Assembly (NCBI RefSeq): GCF_026626335.1
Contig: NZ_JAPNTZ010000001.1
Coordinates: forward strand, 992,001 to 1,056,000
Origin: Paractinoplanes pyxinae
GTDB lineage: Bacteria > Actinomycetota > Actinomycetes > Mycobacteriales > Micromonosporaceae
Direction of reading: 5' to 3'
DNA: 64,000 bases
The notes below the pieces were generated by a model that ran no database searches, was not told where the DNA came from, and worked only from the letters and a program-made list of their open reading frames with translations. Position numbers and translations under genes: made by a program. This document shows positions 1-7,751 of the stretch, piece after piece (within the stretch, counting starts at the first letter, position 1; each line of letters starts with the position of its first letter).

Positions 1-1708
1 GGGACCTCCGCTTTCGTGCCCCCGCGAGCTGGGCGAGCAGGATGGGAACGCTGACCAGCACGACCATGAGACTGGAGGCGGCCGAGATGGTCGGGTCGAT
101 CTGGATGGTGATGCTGTTGAACATCTGGACGGGCAACGTGATCGCGCCCGGCGCCTGAAGGAAGAGCGCGATGACGACCTCGTCGAGCGACGACACGAAG
201 GCCAGCACGGCGCCGGACAGGATGCCGGGCAGCACCAGCGGCAGGGTCACCCGCCGGAAGGCCGAGACCGGACCCGCGCCCAGGCTCGCCGCCACCGCCG
301 GCAGCCGGGCGTCCATGCCTTGCAGGCGAGCGGTCACCGCGATCACCACGAAGGGCAGCGCCATCGCCGTGTGAGCCAGGATGATGCCGATCAGCGTGCC
401 GTTCAGGCCGATCTGCAGGAAAGCCGAGAAGACGACGAGCGCGACCAGGATGTGCGGCACGATCATCGGCGACAGCAGGAAGCCGTTGACCGCGCCGCGC
501 CACCGGGGCCCGAGCCGGGCCAGGCCGAATGCCGCCATGGTGCCGAGCACGGTCGCGAGGACCGCCACGTAGATGCCGACCTGGACGGTGTTGAGGATCG
601 CGGCCGTCCATTCGGGCGACGTGAACAGGTTCTCGTACCAGCGCAGCGACCACTCCCGGGGCGGGAACTGGAACGTCGTGGCGGCCGAGAAGCTCATCGG
701 GAAGATGACCAGCGTCGGCGCGACCAGAATGATGGCCACGACCGTTGTGTGAATGCGAAGCCACGGCCGTACGGAGGAACCTTGCTCGCCGGTCGAGCCG
801 GAGCGCACGGGCTGCCCGCCGGCCGCCGTGACCGCGACGTTCTGCCCGGCCAGGCGGCGGCTCAGGCCCAGCACGAGCAGCGTGACCACGAGCAGGAACA
901 TGCCCATGGCGCCCGCTCCGCCGAAGTCCAGCAGCTCCTTGGCCCGGACGTTGATGACCTGGGCGATCATCGCGCTGCGGGTCGAGCCGAGCAGGGCCGG
1001 GGTGACGTAGAAACCCAGCGACAGCACGAAGACCAGTGACATGCCGGCCACCACACCCGGCGCGGACAGCGGCAGATAGATGCGGCGGAACGCGCGGGCC
1101 CGGGGCGCGCCCAGGCTCTGGCCGGCGACGACCAGGCGGCCGTCGATCTGCGACATGGCGCTGTACAGCGGCAGCACCAGGAACGGCAGCAGCACCTGGG
1201 TCATCGAGATGCCGACGGCCAGGGGAGTGCCGAGCAGGCGCACGTCGCCCAGCCCGAACGGCGTCAGGATCTTCTGCACCAGCCCGCCGTCCTGCAGCAG
1301 CACCAGCCAGGCGAAGTTGCGCGCCAGCATGCTCGTCCAGAACGGCACGAGCACGACGGTGACGAGCACGGCCCGCATCGTCGGGCCGACCAGCGTCATC
1401 GCGTACGCGTAGGGATAGGCCATCAGCACGCCGGCGACCGACACGATCAGCGCGATCAGCAGCGTCCGGCCGAGCACGCGGATCGTGTAACCGTCGGTGA
1501 AAAGCGAGGCGTAGTTGCCCAGCCCGGTCTCCGGCTCGGTGAAGCTGTCGACCACGAGGCTGGCCAGCGGCACCAGGAACAGCACCACCAGGGCCAGCAC
1601 AGCCGGCGCCAGATAGAGCCAGCCCGAGGACGGCCTGCTCCGGCGGGCCGGGGCCGCCCCGGGACGCCCGGTCGGGGGCGCCTGCGGGACGGCGGTCGAG
1701 ACTGCCAT
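1..1708 (-). CDS. Fused two-domain ABC importer permease (partial at window edge)
   Basis: The reverse strand is open without a stop from an ATG at 1708 to the window edge, giving 569 residues with no frame change. It holds two MetI-type permease domains in one chain: residues about 30-285 and 320-562, joined by a polar linker (about 285-318). Each half has an EAA-type loop, near 195-214 (SLGAPRARAFRRIYLP) and 472-490 (SLGAGPVSAFRRVTLP), that should contact the ATPase. Families with this arrangement (Fe3+, thiamine, and polyamine/opine-type importers) usually use two separate subunits or one FbpB-like fusion. The start lies 2 bases after the stop of the binding-protein gene, so both belong to one operon. 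The last visible residues are basic, typical of a C-terminus, so only a few codons are probably missing. No ATPase gene is visible; it may lie beyond the left edge. Substrate unknown. Confidence 0.85.
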   Translation of the reverse strand, partial: MAVSTAVPQAPPTGRPGAAPARRSRPSSGWLYLAPAVLALVVLFLVPLASLVVDSFTEPETGLGNYASLFTDGYTIRVLGRTLLIALIVSVAGVLMAYPYAYAMTLVGPTMRAVLVTVVLVPFWTSMLARNFAWLVLLQDGGLVQKILTPFGLGDVRLLGTPLAVGISMTQVLLPFLVLPLYSAMSQIDGRLVVAGQSLGAPRARAFRRIYLPLSAPGVVAGMSLVFVLSLGFYVTPALLGSTRSAMIAQVINVRAKELLDFGGAGAMGMFLLVVTLLVLGLSRRLAGQNVAVTAAGGQPVRSGSTGEQGSSVRPWLRIHTTVVAIILVAPTLVIFPMSFSAATTFQFPPREWSLRWYENLFTSPEWTAAILNTVQVGIYVAVLATVLGTMAAFGLARLGPRWRGAVNGFLLSPMIVPHILVALVVFSAFLQIGLNGTLIGIILAHTAMALPFVVIAVTARLQGMDARLPAVAASLGAGPVSAFRRVTLPLVLPGILSGAVLAFVSSLDEVVIALFLQAPGAITLPVQMFNSITIQIDPTISAASSLMVVLVSVPILLAQLAGARKRRS

Positions 1709-1710
1709 GA

Positions 1711-2766
1711 TCAGCCGACCTTCCAGCTGGTCCAGCGCTTGACCAGGGCGTCGGTGTTGTCGATCCACCACTGCTTGTCCTGCTCGAGGGTGCGGCCACG
1801 GTCGGGCAGGAAGGCGTTGAACTTCTTCTGCTCGTCGGTGTAGCCGACCGAGTTGAGGTCGACGTCGGGCCGCGAAGGCGCGGTGCCGGTCAGCTTCGCG
1901 TAGGCGACGGACTGTTCGGGCTCGGTGACGAACGCGAGCATCTCTTGCGCGAGGTCCTTGTGCGGCGCGCCCTTCGGAATGACGAGTGCTCCGATGTCGG
2001 TGGTGTTGAAGTCCCACACCGGCACCAGGTTCGCGCCGCTCTGCGCCGAAACGATGGTGCGCGCGGTCACCGTGAGGACCATGCTGGCCTGCTTGTCGAC
2101 CATCATCTGCTGGATCGCGCCGTAGCTGGGCGCGAAGACCAGCGAATCCTTGATGGTGTCGATCTTCTTGAACGCCCGGTCGAGGTCGAGCGGATAGACC
2201 TTGTCCGGCGCGACGCCGTCGGCGACGAGCGCGGCCTCGAACAAGCCGGCCTTCGGGTAGTCGTAGACGACGCGTTTGCCCGGGAACTTCTTGGTGTCGA
2301 AGAAATCGTCGATCTTGGTCGGCTTGTCGTTCGGGTACAGGTCGGCGTTGTAGCTGAAGATGTTCGCGTACCGGTAGGTCGGCACGAAGCAGTCGCCGGT
2401 CGTGCCGGGCGGGAACTTGCTGCGGTCCAGCGCCGGGTTGTCGAGCTTCTCGAACAACTCGCCGCAGTAGGCGCCGGCGTAGATCCAGCTCATGTTGGCC
2501 AGGTCCCAGATGGTCTTGCCGGACTTCACCATGGTGCGCACCTGGGCCTGCTCGGCCGGGCTGATGTTGGTGAACTTGGTGCCGGTCTTGGTGGTGAACG
2601 GCACCTGAAGGGCGTTCTTCTCGTCCTCCTGGAACTGTCCGCCGGTGCTGGCCCAGGTCAGAGCCTTCTCGTCGGCGCCGCCCCCGCCGGAGTCGCCGCC
2701 CACGCCGCAGGCCGAGATGAGCAGGGCGGCTGTCGCTATAGTCGTCAGAAATTTATAAGTTTGCAT
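1711..2766 (-). CDS. ABC transporter substrate-binding lipoprotein (PotD/IdiA-like)
   Basis: Encodes 351 residues. The start at 2766 (MQTYKFLTTIATAALLISAC) is chosen because it begins directly at a lipoprotein signal peptide with lipobox LISAC and has a purine-rich RBS about 8 bases upstream; an upstream in-frame start would add a charged 16-residue extension. The mature part has the look of family 1/6 extracellular binding proteins: a WAST(G) segment near the N-terminus, a YDYPKAG stretch, and 'VIPKGAPHKDLAQEML' followed by a C-terminal W-rich tail, as in spermidine/putrescine- or iron-type receptors. It should deliver an unknown solute to the fused permease encoded 2 bases downstream. The upstream IclR gene, on the same strand 75 bp away, is the obvious candidate regulator. 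The ligand cannot be assigned from sequence. Confidence 0.85.
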   Translation of the reverse strand: MQTYKFLTTIATAALLISACGVGGDSGGGGADEKALTWASTGGQFQEDEKNALQVPFTTKTGTKFTNISPAEQAQVRTMVKSGKTIWDLANMSWIYAGAYCGELFEKLDNPALDRSKFPPGTTGDCFVPTYRYANIFSYNADLYPNDKPTKIDDFFDTKKFPGKRVVYDYPKAGLFEAALVADGVAPDKVYPLDLDRAFKKIDTIKDSLVFAPSYGAIQQMMVDKQASMVLTVTARTIVSAQSGANLVPVWDFNTTDIGALVIPKGAPHKDLAQEMLAFVTEPEQSVAYAKLTGTAPSRPDVDLNSVGYTDEQKKFNAFLPDRGRTLEQDKQWWIDNTDALVKRWTSWKVG

Positions 2767-2841
2767 ATTTATCGCCTCTTCTCGGATCGGGAACCGTCGC
2801 CGGTTCCCGCGCACGGTGAATCGGAGTGGGGCGGTGCGTGG

Positions 2842-3627
2842 TCAGTCCGCCGCGTTGTCCGACGGGCTGACCATCCGCCGGCTGATCGTCTCGGCTCCCG
2901 ACAGCAGGGCCTGGGCCACCTCGCTGTCGGTTCCGTCGGGCACGAACTGGGCGATGTCGACGGCGGCCAGGGTCGCCACGACCTGACCGTTCTGATCGCG
3001 GACGGCGGTCGCCACGGCGCTGATGCCGTTCTGCGGGCTTGGTTTGAAGGCGATGCCGGTGCGGCGGACCTCGTCGAGCTCCGCCTCGGTGGCGTTGACC
3101 GGCGGCGCGCCCTCTCGGAAGCGGTAGTAGGACTCGTCGCGGAAAGCCCAGAAGACCATCGTCTGGGCCGCGTCGGGGCCGAGCTGGCTGCCGACAGCTA
3201 TCGAGACATGGGCGGTCCGGCTGGTGTCCTCGCGCACCTGGGCCACCACCGGCGCGGTGCCGTTCCAGACGCTGAGCACGATGGTCAGACGCACCCGGTC
3301 GCTGATGTCTTCCATCACCGGGCCGGCCAGGTCGAGCACGCCAAGCCGGGACAGGGCCATCGTGCCCAGTTCGGCCAGCAGCACGCCGAACTCGTACTGG
3401 TTGCGGTCCCGGCGCTGGAGGAGGCCGTGGTTCTCCATCGAGGCCAGGTAGCGGTGGGCGGTGGACTTGCCGACACCCAGCTCCTCGGCCGCGGACACCA
3501 GATCGATGGTGTCGTGGGCCGCGAGCAGTCGCAGCAACTGGACGACCCGGGCCACCACCTGGAGGTCACCGCTGGCGATCTCGAGCCCGTCGGCCGCGGC
3601 GCGCGGGCCCCGAGAGGTGCTCGTCAT
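2842..3627 (-). CDS. IclR family transcriptional regulator
   Basis: Encodes 261 residues. An N-terminal winged helix-turn-helix (about residues 24-85, with 'SAAEELGVGKSTAHRYLASM') is followed by the IclR effector domain with an 'ISAVATAVRDQNGQVVATLAA' region typical of the family's C-terminal ligand pocket (the quoted region spans residues about 204-223). IclR proteins sense small catabolic intermediates and usually control adjacent transport or degradation genes. It lies upstream of and on the same strand as the ABC importer genes and divergent from the SDR at 3833. A 12-bp perfect palindrome (CCGGATATCCGG, 3668-3679) lies 41 bp upstream of its start and could be its own operator. Confidence 0.9.
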   Translation of the reverse strand: MTSTSRGPRAAADGLEIASGDLQVVARVVQLLRLLAAHDTIDLVSAAEELGVGKSTAHRYLASMENHGLLQRRDRNQYEFGVLLAELGTMALSRLGVLDLAGPVMEDISDRVRLTIVLSVWNGTAPVVAQVREDTSRTAHVSIAVGSQLGPDAAQTMVFWAFRDESYYRFREGAPPVNATEAELDEVRRTGIAFKPSPQNGISAVATAVRDQNGQVVATLAAVDIAQFVPDGTDSEVAQALLSGAETISRRMVSPSDNAAD

Positions 3628-3667
3628 GCGTTCCTCCCTCTACCGTCCCGCATTGCGGGGTGGCCGT

Positions 3668-3679
3668 CCGGATATCCGG
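3668..3679. promoter_or_regulatory. Perfect 12-bp palindrome upstream of the IclR gene
   Basis: CCGGATATCCGG reads the same on both strands and sits between the IclR start (3627) and the divergent SDR start (3833). A position about 40 bp upstream of the regulator fits an autoregulatory operator, but no known IclR consensus was matched, so this is inference. Confidence 0.35.
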
Positions 3680-3773
3680 TACCGAGGAATGTAGGTGATC
3701 CATCCCGCGGCATGTCAAGGTCCGCGGGAGATTTCCCGGTCATCAACCGCAAGTTAATTCGGTGAGTGACAGC

Positions 3774-3795
3774 ATTGTACGATTGACATACAATC
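3774..3795. promoter_or_regulatory. GntR-type operator-like element upstream of SDR (copy 1)
   Basis: ATTGTA (3774-3779) and TACAAT (3789-3794) form an inverted repeat; inside it GATTG (3781-3785) faces CAATC (3791-3795). The GACATACAATC core matches the GTCATACAATC core found upstream of three other transcription units in this cluster (6926, 7698, 14437). It lies 38-59 bp upstream of the SDR start, a normal operator position. Confidence 0.55.
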
Positions 3796-3832
3796 TGTGA
3801 CCGGTGTGAACAGGCGATTCGGAGGAAGTCAC

Positions 3833-4672
3833 ATGCGCGGACTCAGGGGCAAGGTGGCCATCGTGACCGGTGCCGCCGGCGGGATCGGGGCGGCCACGGC
3901 CCGTCGGCTCGCCGAGGAGGGCGCGCACGTCGTCGCCGTCGACCTCGACGAGGAGCGTCTGCGCAAGGTGGCCGAGTCGCTGCCGGTCGAGGGGCACTGG
4001 GTGCGGGCCGACGTCTCGTCCGAGGAAGAAGTGACGGGTTACGTGCGGGCGGCGGCCGAGCGGTTCGGCCGGGTCGATCTGCACCACCTCAACGCCGGCA
4101 TCCCCGGGTCGTTCGCGACGCTGCCCACGCTGACGGTGGCCGAGTTCGACCAGGTCATGGCGGTCAACGTCCGGGGCGTCTTCCTCGGCGTGCGCGCCGC
4201 CTTCCGGCAGTTCGCCGACCAGGGCTCGTCCGGCAACGTGGTCATCACCGGCTCGATCGGCAGTCTGCGCGGCAGCGCCGACCTGCTGGCCTATCAGACC
4301 TCGAAGCATGCCGTGCTCGGCATCCTGAAGGGCGCGGCCATGTACGGCGGGCCGCTGGGCGTGCGGGTCAATGCCGTCGCCCCGGGCATCGTGCCCACCG
4401 ACCTGTTCGCCGCGACACCCGAGGTGGCCGGCGGCAAGGACGACATGTCCCGGCGAGCGAGCAGCACGCCGCTGCGCCGGGCCGGCACGGGCGACGACGT
4501 CGCCGGGGTGGTGGCTTTCCTGCTCAGTGACGACGCCGCCTACATGACCGGCGAGGTCGTGTCGGTCGACGGCGGCGCCGCCATCGTGAGCACTGTCCGG
4601 CCCTCCGGTGGCGCCGGCGCCTGGGACTTCGCGGCCTACGACGAGTCGTTGTACGGCGGTCCGGCGAACTGA
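3833..4672 (+). CDS. Short-chain dehydrogenase/reductase (SDR)
   Basis: Encodes 279 residues. The ATG at 3833 is preceded by GGAGG at a good distance, so I prefer it to an in-frame upstream start. Classical SDR motifs are visible: TGAAGGIG (cofactor glycine motif, about residues 13-20), NAG (about 89-91), the catalytic Ser in 'ITGSIGSLRGS', YxxxK as YQTSK, and a C-terminal 'TGEVVSVDGGAAI'. The D in 'VAVDLDE' at the end of strand 2 suggests NAD preference. It should interconvert an alcohol and a ketone. It is the only forward gene between IclR and the ThDP operon, and it has its own operator-like element. In the pathway inferred here it could supply the ketone for the monooxygenase at 9430. 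Confidence 0.9.
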   Translation: MRGLRGKVAIVTGAAGGIGAATARRLAEEGAHVVAVDLDEERLRKVAESLPVEGHWVRADVSSEEEVTGYVRAAAERFGRVDLHHLNAGIPGSFATLPTLTVAEFDQVMAVNVRGVFLGVRAAFRQFADQGSSGNVVITGSIGSLRGSADLLAYQTSKHAVLGILKGAAMYGGPLGVRVNAVAPGIVPTDLFAATPEVAGGKDDMSRRASSTPLRRAGTGDDVAGVVAFLLSDDAAYMTGEVVSVDGGAAIVSTVRPSGGAGAWDFAAYDESLYGGPAN

Positions 4673-4685
4673 CGATTCCAGCTTC

Positions 4686-4729
4686 GCGCAGCCGCGGCCG
4701 CGATGGGGCATGGGCCGCGCTGGGTGCGC
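4686..4729. terminator. Possible bidirectional terminator between convergent genes
   Basis: In the 67-bp gap between the convergent SDR and ThDP-enzyme genes, GCGCAGC-CGCGGCC (from 4687) can pair imperfectly with GGGCCGCG-CTGGGTGCGC. There is no T-tract on either side, as is common in high-GC actinobacteria. Confidence 0.3.
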
Positions 4730-4739
4730 GCCCCTGCCC

Positions 4740-6470
4740 TCACGCGCCGACGGGTAGCGGGGCCACCACGTCTATGTCGGTGCGCACATCGATGACGACC
4801 GGGCGGCCCGCCGTCAGGGCCCGGTCGAGCGCCGGCGCCAGGTCGCGCGGCTTGTCGACGCGGATGCCGAGCGCGCCCATCTCCCCGGCGACGCGGGCGA
4901 AGTCGACGTCCCGATAGACCCACAACTCGCGGGACTTGTCGGTGCCCTGCCCGCCGTAGGCCCGGTCGAAGCCACGCTTGCTCTGGTTGCCGCCGCTGTT
5001 GTTGTTCACCACCGTGACGAGGTTGGCCCTCCGGCGTACGGCGGTCTCGATCTCGCCGAGGTGGTAATAGAGGCCGGCGTCGCCGGTGAACACCACCACC
5101 GGCCGCTCCGGCGCTGCGAGCTGGGCGCCCACGCCGGCCGAGAACGCCCAGCCGAGGTGGCCCGCACTCCGCAGATAGCCCTGGCCGGGGGCGGTTATGT
5201 CATGGAATTGGGCCATCCACATGCCGGCGTGGCCGGTGTCGGCCACCAGCACCGCATTGCCGGGCAGCCCGGCCGTCAGCTCGCCGGCGATGCGCTCCGG
5301 CCGGACCGGCACCGCGTCGCTGGTCAGCACGTCGCGATACTTCGCCCGCCAATCGGCCCTCAGCTGCTCCACCTCGGCCAGCCACGCTTCCCGCCTGTCC
5401 GGGCCGGCCTGACCCCCTCCCGCTCGCACCCGTTCTTCGCTTGTGCGTCCCTCCTCCCGGCGTGAGCTGGTCAGGGTGAGCATGCGGGTCAGCGCCACCT
5501 TGGCGTCCGCGGCCAGGAAGGCCCGCAGGGGATAGTTCAGCCCGAGCCGGGACGGCTCGATGTCGATCTGGATCGCCGGCGTGCCCACCGGCGGCACGGC
5601 CCAGAAGTGCGTCGTCATCCCGCCCGTGCCGGTGCCGATGAAGCAGACCAGGTCGGCCCGGGCGACCGCCTGGTTCGCGCACTCGCGTGAGTACGTGCCC
5701 ACGACGCCCAGCGACAGCGGGTGCGTACCGGGAACGGTGTCTTTGCCGTTGGCCGAGGTCGCGACCGGGATGCGCAGGATCTCGGCCAGTGCGACGAGTT
5801 CGGCGCCGGCGCCCGACGCGCGGACCCCGCCGCCGGCCACGATCACCGGTCGTTCCGCCTCGGCCAGCAGCCGCAGCATCTGTACGACGGTCTCATCGTC
5901 CGGCACCGGGCGGATCGGCGGCACCTGCCCGAACGCCGGCTCGACGAGCGGCTCGGCGCCGGTCTCGCCGGTGTCGAGCTGGCCCTCGTTGCCCTGGATC
6001 TGCAGGTGCACCGGGCCGGGAGCGCCAGTGGTGGCCACCCGGAAGGCCTGCCGCAGCATGTCGGGCAGCCGGTCGACGTCGTCGACGGTCGCATTCAGTT
6101 TGGTGACCGGATCGAAGGCGGGCAGGTCGTCGATCTCCTGGTAGGTCCGGCGGAACTTGGTGGCCGGCGACCGGCCGCCGGTCAGGGCGATGACCGGGGA
6201 ACCGGCCAGGAACGGCTCGCGCAGCCCGGCAGCGAGATTGAGCGCGCCGACCACCTGGGCGGCCGCGACGCCGGGGCCGCCGGACACCCGCGCGTAGCCG
6301 TCGGCCATGTAGGCGGCGGCCTTCTCGCCGTGGGTGACCACCCGCTCGATGTGCGGGTGGTGGCGCTCGAGCTCGGCCAGCGTGCGGCGCAGGATCGCCG
6401 GGACGAGGAACAGATGCGTGACACCGTAGCCGTTGAGCATGTCCGCGATGACGCGGGCGCCGGACCTCAT
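4740..6470 (-). CDS. Thiamine diphosphate-dependent enzyme, acetolactate synthase-like
   Basis: Encodes 576 residues. The start at 6470 overlaps the upstream CMD gene stop in an ATGA arrangement, which makes it more credible than the upstream in-frame start. Three ThDP domains are present: an N-terminal pyrimidine-binding domain with the catalytic Glu (E49 in VTHGEKAAAYMADGYAR), a central domain, and a C-terminal PP domain with 'FTGDAGLYYHLGE' followed by VNNN. The diphosphate motif reads GDA rather than GDG. A low-complexity charged insert (SSRREEGRTSEERVRAGGG) lies between central and C-terminal domains. Members of this family decarboxylate or ligate 2-oxo acids; many are misnamed acetolactate synthases. 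Translational coupling to a CMD-like protein suggests a role in the catabolic pathway, not branched-chain amino acid synthesis. Confidence 0.88.
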   Translation of the reverse strand: MRSGARVIADMLNGYGVTHLFLVPAILRRTLAELERHHPHIERVVTHGEKAAAYMADGYARVSGGPGVAAAQVVGALNLAAGLREPFLAGSPVIALTGGRSPATKFRRTYQEIDDLPAFDPVTKLNATVDDVDRLPDMLRQAFRVATTGAPGPVHLQIQGNEGQLDTGETGAEPLVEPAFGQVPPIRPVPDDETVVQMLRLLAEAERPVIVAGGGVRASGAGAELVALAEILRIPVATSANGKDTVPGTHPLSLGVVGTYSRECANQAVARADLVCFIGTGTGGMTTHFWAVPPVGTPAIQIDIEPSRLGLNYPLRAFLAADAKVALTRMLTLTSSRREEGRTSEERVRAGGGQAGPDRREAWLAEVEQLRADWRAKYRDVLTSDAVPVRPERIAGELTAGLPGNAVLVADTGHAGMWMAQFHDITAPGQGYLRSAGHLGWAFSAGVGAQLAAPERPVVVFTGDAGLYYHLGEIETAVRRRANLVTVVNNNSGGNQSKRGFDRAYGGQGTDKSRELWVYRDVDFARVAGEMGALGIRVDKPRDLAPALDRALTAGRPVVIDVRTDIDVVAPLPVGA

Positions 6471-6880
6471 CCGGCGACTGCCCCGGCCGGCTGGTTCTCG
6501 TCGCGCCACTCGGTGATGGCCCGCTCGGCCAGCCGGAACGCCTCGAGCGCGGCCGGGGCGCCGCAGTAGGCGGCGGTCTGCAGCAGGACCTCTTGGATGT
6601 CGGCCTCGGTGCAGCCGTTGTTGAGCGCGCCCCGCACGTGCACCGAGAACTCGTGCGGGCGGTTGAGCGCGGTGAGCATCGCCAGGTTCAGCAGGCTGCG
6701 CGTACGGCGGTCGAGGCCCGGCCGCGACCAGACATCACCCCAGCAGCTGGCCGTCACGTACTCCTGCACGACCCGGGTGAACTCGGTCGCCTTCAGCATC
6801 GACCGGTCGACGTGCGCGTCCCCCAGGACTTCACGCCGGACCCGGTTGCCGCGTTCGAGCCGGCTCTCGTCAACACTCAT
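6467..6880 (-). CDS. Carboxymuconolactone decarboxylase-like protein (short form)
   Basis: Encodes 137 residues. The start MSVDES at 6880 has AGGAG about 8 bases upstream; an upstream in-frame ATG would lack one. The sequence 'PGLDRRTRSLLNLAMLTALNR', followed by HVRGALNNGCTEADIQEVLLQ and YCGAPAALEAFR, closely follows the 4-carboxymuconolactone decarboxylase (PcaC) pattern, including the conserved His and Glu region. PcaC itself works on protocatechuate-derived lactones, but many relatives act on other substrates and no other pca gene is here. It overlaps the ThDP gene by 4 bases (ATGA) and is the first gene of that operon, whose promoter region carries the shared operator (6926-6936). Confidence 0.85.
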   Translation of the reverse strand: MSVDESRLERGNRVRREVLGDAHVDRSMLKATEFTRVVQEYVTASCWGDVWSRPGLDRRTRSLLNLAMLTALNRPHEFSVHVRGALNNGCTEADIQEVLLQTAAYCGAPAALEAFRLAERAITEWRDENQPAGAVAG

Positions 6881-6925
6881 GGACCGCTCCTGTCTCCTGC
6901 CGATGGGCAGGGACAGCGTACGACG

Positions 6926-6936
6926 GTCATACAATC
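6926..6936. promoter_or_regulatory. GntR-type operator-like element upstream of CMD-ThDP operon (copy 2)
   Basis: GTCATACAATC lies 46-56 bp upstream of the CMD start and 16-26 bp beyond the 3' end of the GntR gene. A second degenerate half (GTACGAC, 6918-6924) precedes it. The core is nearly identical to copy 1 (3785-3795) and to the reverse-strand copy near 14437. Confidence 0.55.
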
Positions 6937-6951
6937 TTGAGAAGGTGTGAC

Positions 6952-7629
6952 TTACCCTTCGCCCTGCTCGGCGAGCGCCTGCAGGCCGGCCTCGCAGGCT
7001 TGTTCGACGTGCCGCGCGCAGGCGGCGGCGGTGGCGTCGGCGTCGCTCGCGTTGACCGCCCGGACGATCGCCTGCAGTTCCTCGACGCTGTGAGCCAGGC
7101 GGCCCGGCACCGACATGGACAGCGAGCGCAGCACGCTGACCCGGGCGTGCAGGCTGCTCACGACCGACTTGAGCGCGTCGTTGCCGCCGCCCTGGAACAG
7201 CACGTCGTAGAAGGCGTCCTTGGCGGCCAGGATGGGCTGGCCCTTGGCCGCCGTGCGGTCGACCTTCTCGAAAGCGCGGTTCAGCGCCCGGCGGTCGGCG
7301 TCGCTCGCATTCTCGACGAAGAGACGCCCGGCCAGCGCCTCCAGCGCCGAGCGGACCTGGTACAACTGGCGGGCCTCCTCGGCGCTCACGCTGGCGACGA
7401 CGGTGCCCTTGTTGGGGATCGCCGTGACCAGGCCCTCGGCGGTCAGCTCGCGCAGCGCCTCACGGACGCTCGTGCGTGAGACGCCGGTCATCTCGACCAG
7501 TTCCCGCTCGATCAGCCGTTGACCCGGGACCAGCCGCCGGTCCAGGATCGCCTGCCGGAGGTTGTCGGTCACCTGGGAGCGGATGAGAGCCGGAGCCCGC
7601 TCGACCCGCAACACGTTCGCTCCTGCCAC
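6952..7629 (-). CDS. GntR family regulator, FCD subfamily
   Basis: Encodes 225 residues. An N-terminal winged helix (about residues 15-80, with 'ERELVEMTGVSRTSVREALRELTAEGLV') precedes an FCD ligand-binding domain with the expected acidic/His metal-site helices (DAFYDVLFQGGGND and the C-terminal ARHVEQA). FCD regulators bind carboxylic-acid intermediates and palindromes of the T-N-G-T-N-A-C-N-A kind. It sits between the CMD-ThDP operon and the divergent aldolase operon, and it is the best candidate for binding the GTCATACAATC elements upstream of four nearby units. The 3' end lies just downstream of copy 2, so its own 3' region overlaps the CMD promoter area. Confidence 0.9.
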   Translation of the reverse strand: MAGANVLRVERAPALIRSQVTDNLRQAILDRRLVPGQRLIERELVEMTGVSRTSVREALRELTAEGLVTAIPNKGTVVASVSAEEARQLYQVRSALEALAGRLFVENASDADRRALNRAFEKVDRTAAKGQPILAAKDAFYDVLFQGGGNDALKSVVSSLHARVSVLRSLSMSVPGRLAHSVEELQAIVRAVNASDADATAAACARHVEQACEAGLQALAEQGEG

Positions 7630-7697
7630 CGGTCCTCCTTTGTGTGCTTGTCCGACATCTTACCGAGCACGTCGAGTCACCTCTGTCGTTGTTTCAA

Positions 7698-7718
7698 ATC
7701 GTATGACGATGATACGAT
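7698..7718. promoter_or_regulatory. GntR-type operator upstream of the aldolase operon (copy 3)
   Basis: ATCGTAT (7698-7704), seven bases, then ATACGAT (7712-7718) is a perfect inverted repeat between the divergent GntR gene (start 7629) and the aldolase gene (start 7752). It contains the GTATGAC half-site found in copies 2 and 4. Its position 34-54 bp upstream of the aldolase start fits repression of that operon and autoregulation. Confidence 0.6.
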
Positions 7719-7751
7719 CCTCGAACCCAAAACCCCTTGTGAGGAGCCATC

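Noticed and set aside
1945..3765. A forward open frame of 606 codons antisense to the binding-protein and IclR genes
   Set aside because: It is a high-GC shadow of two well-supported reverse genes; its translation is Arg/Gly/Ala/Val-rich and matches no family.
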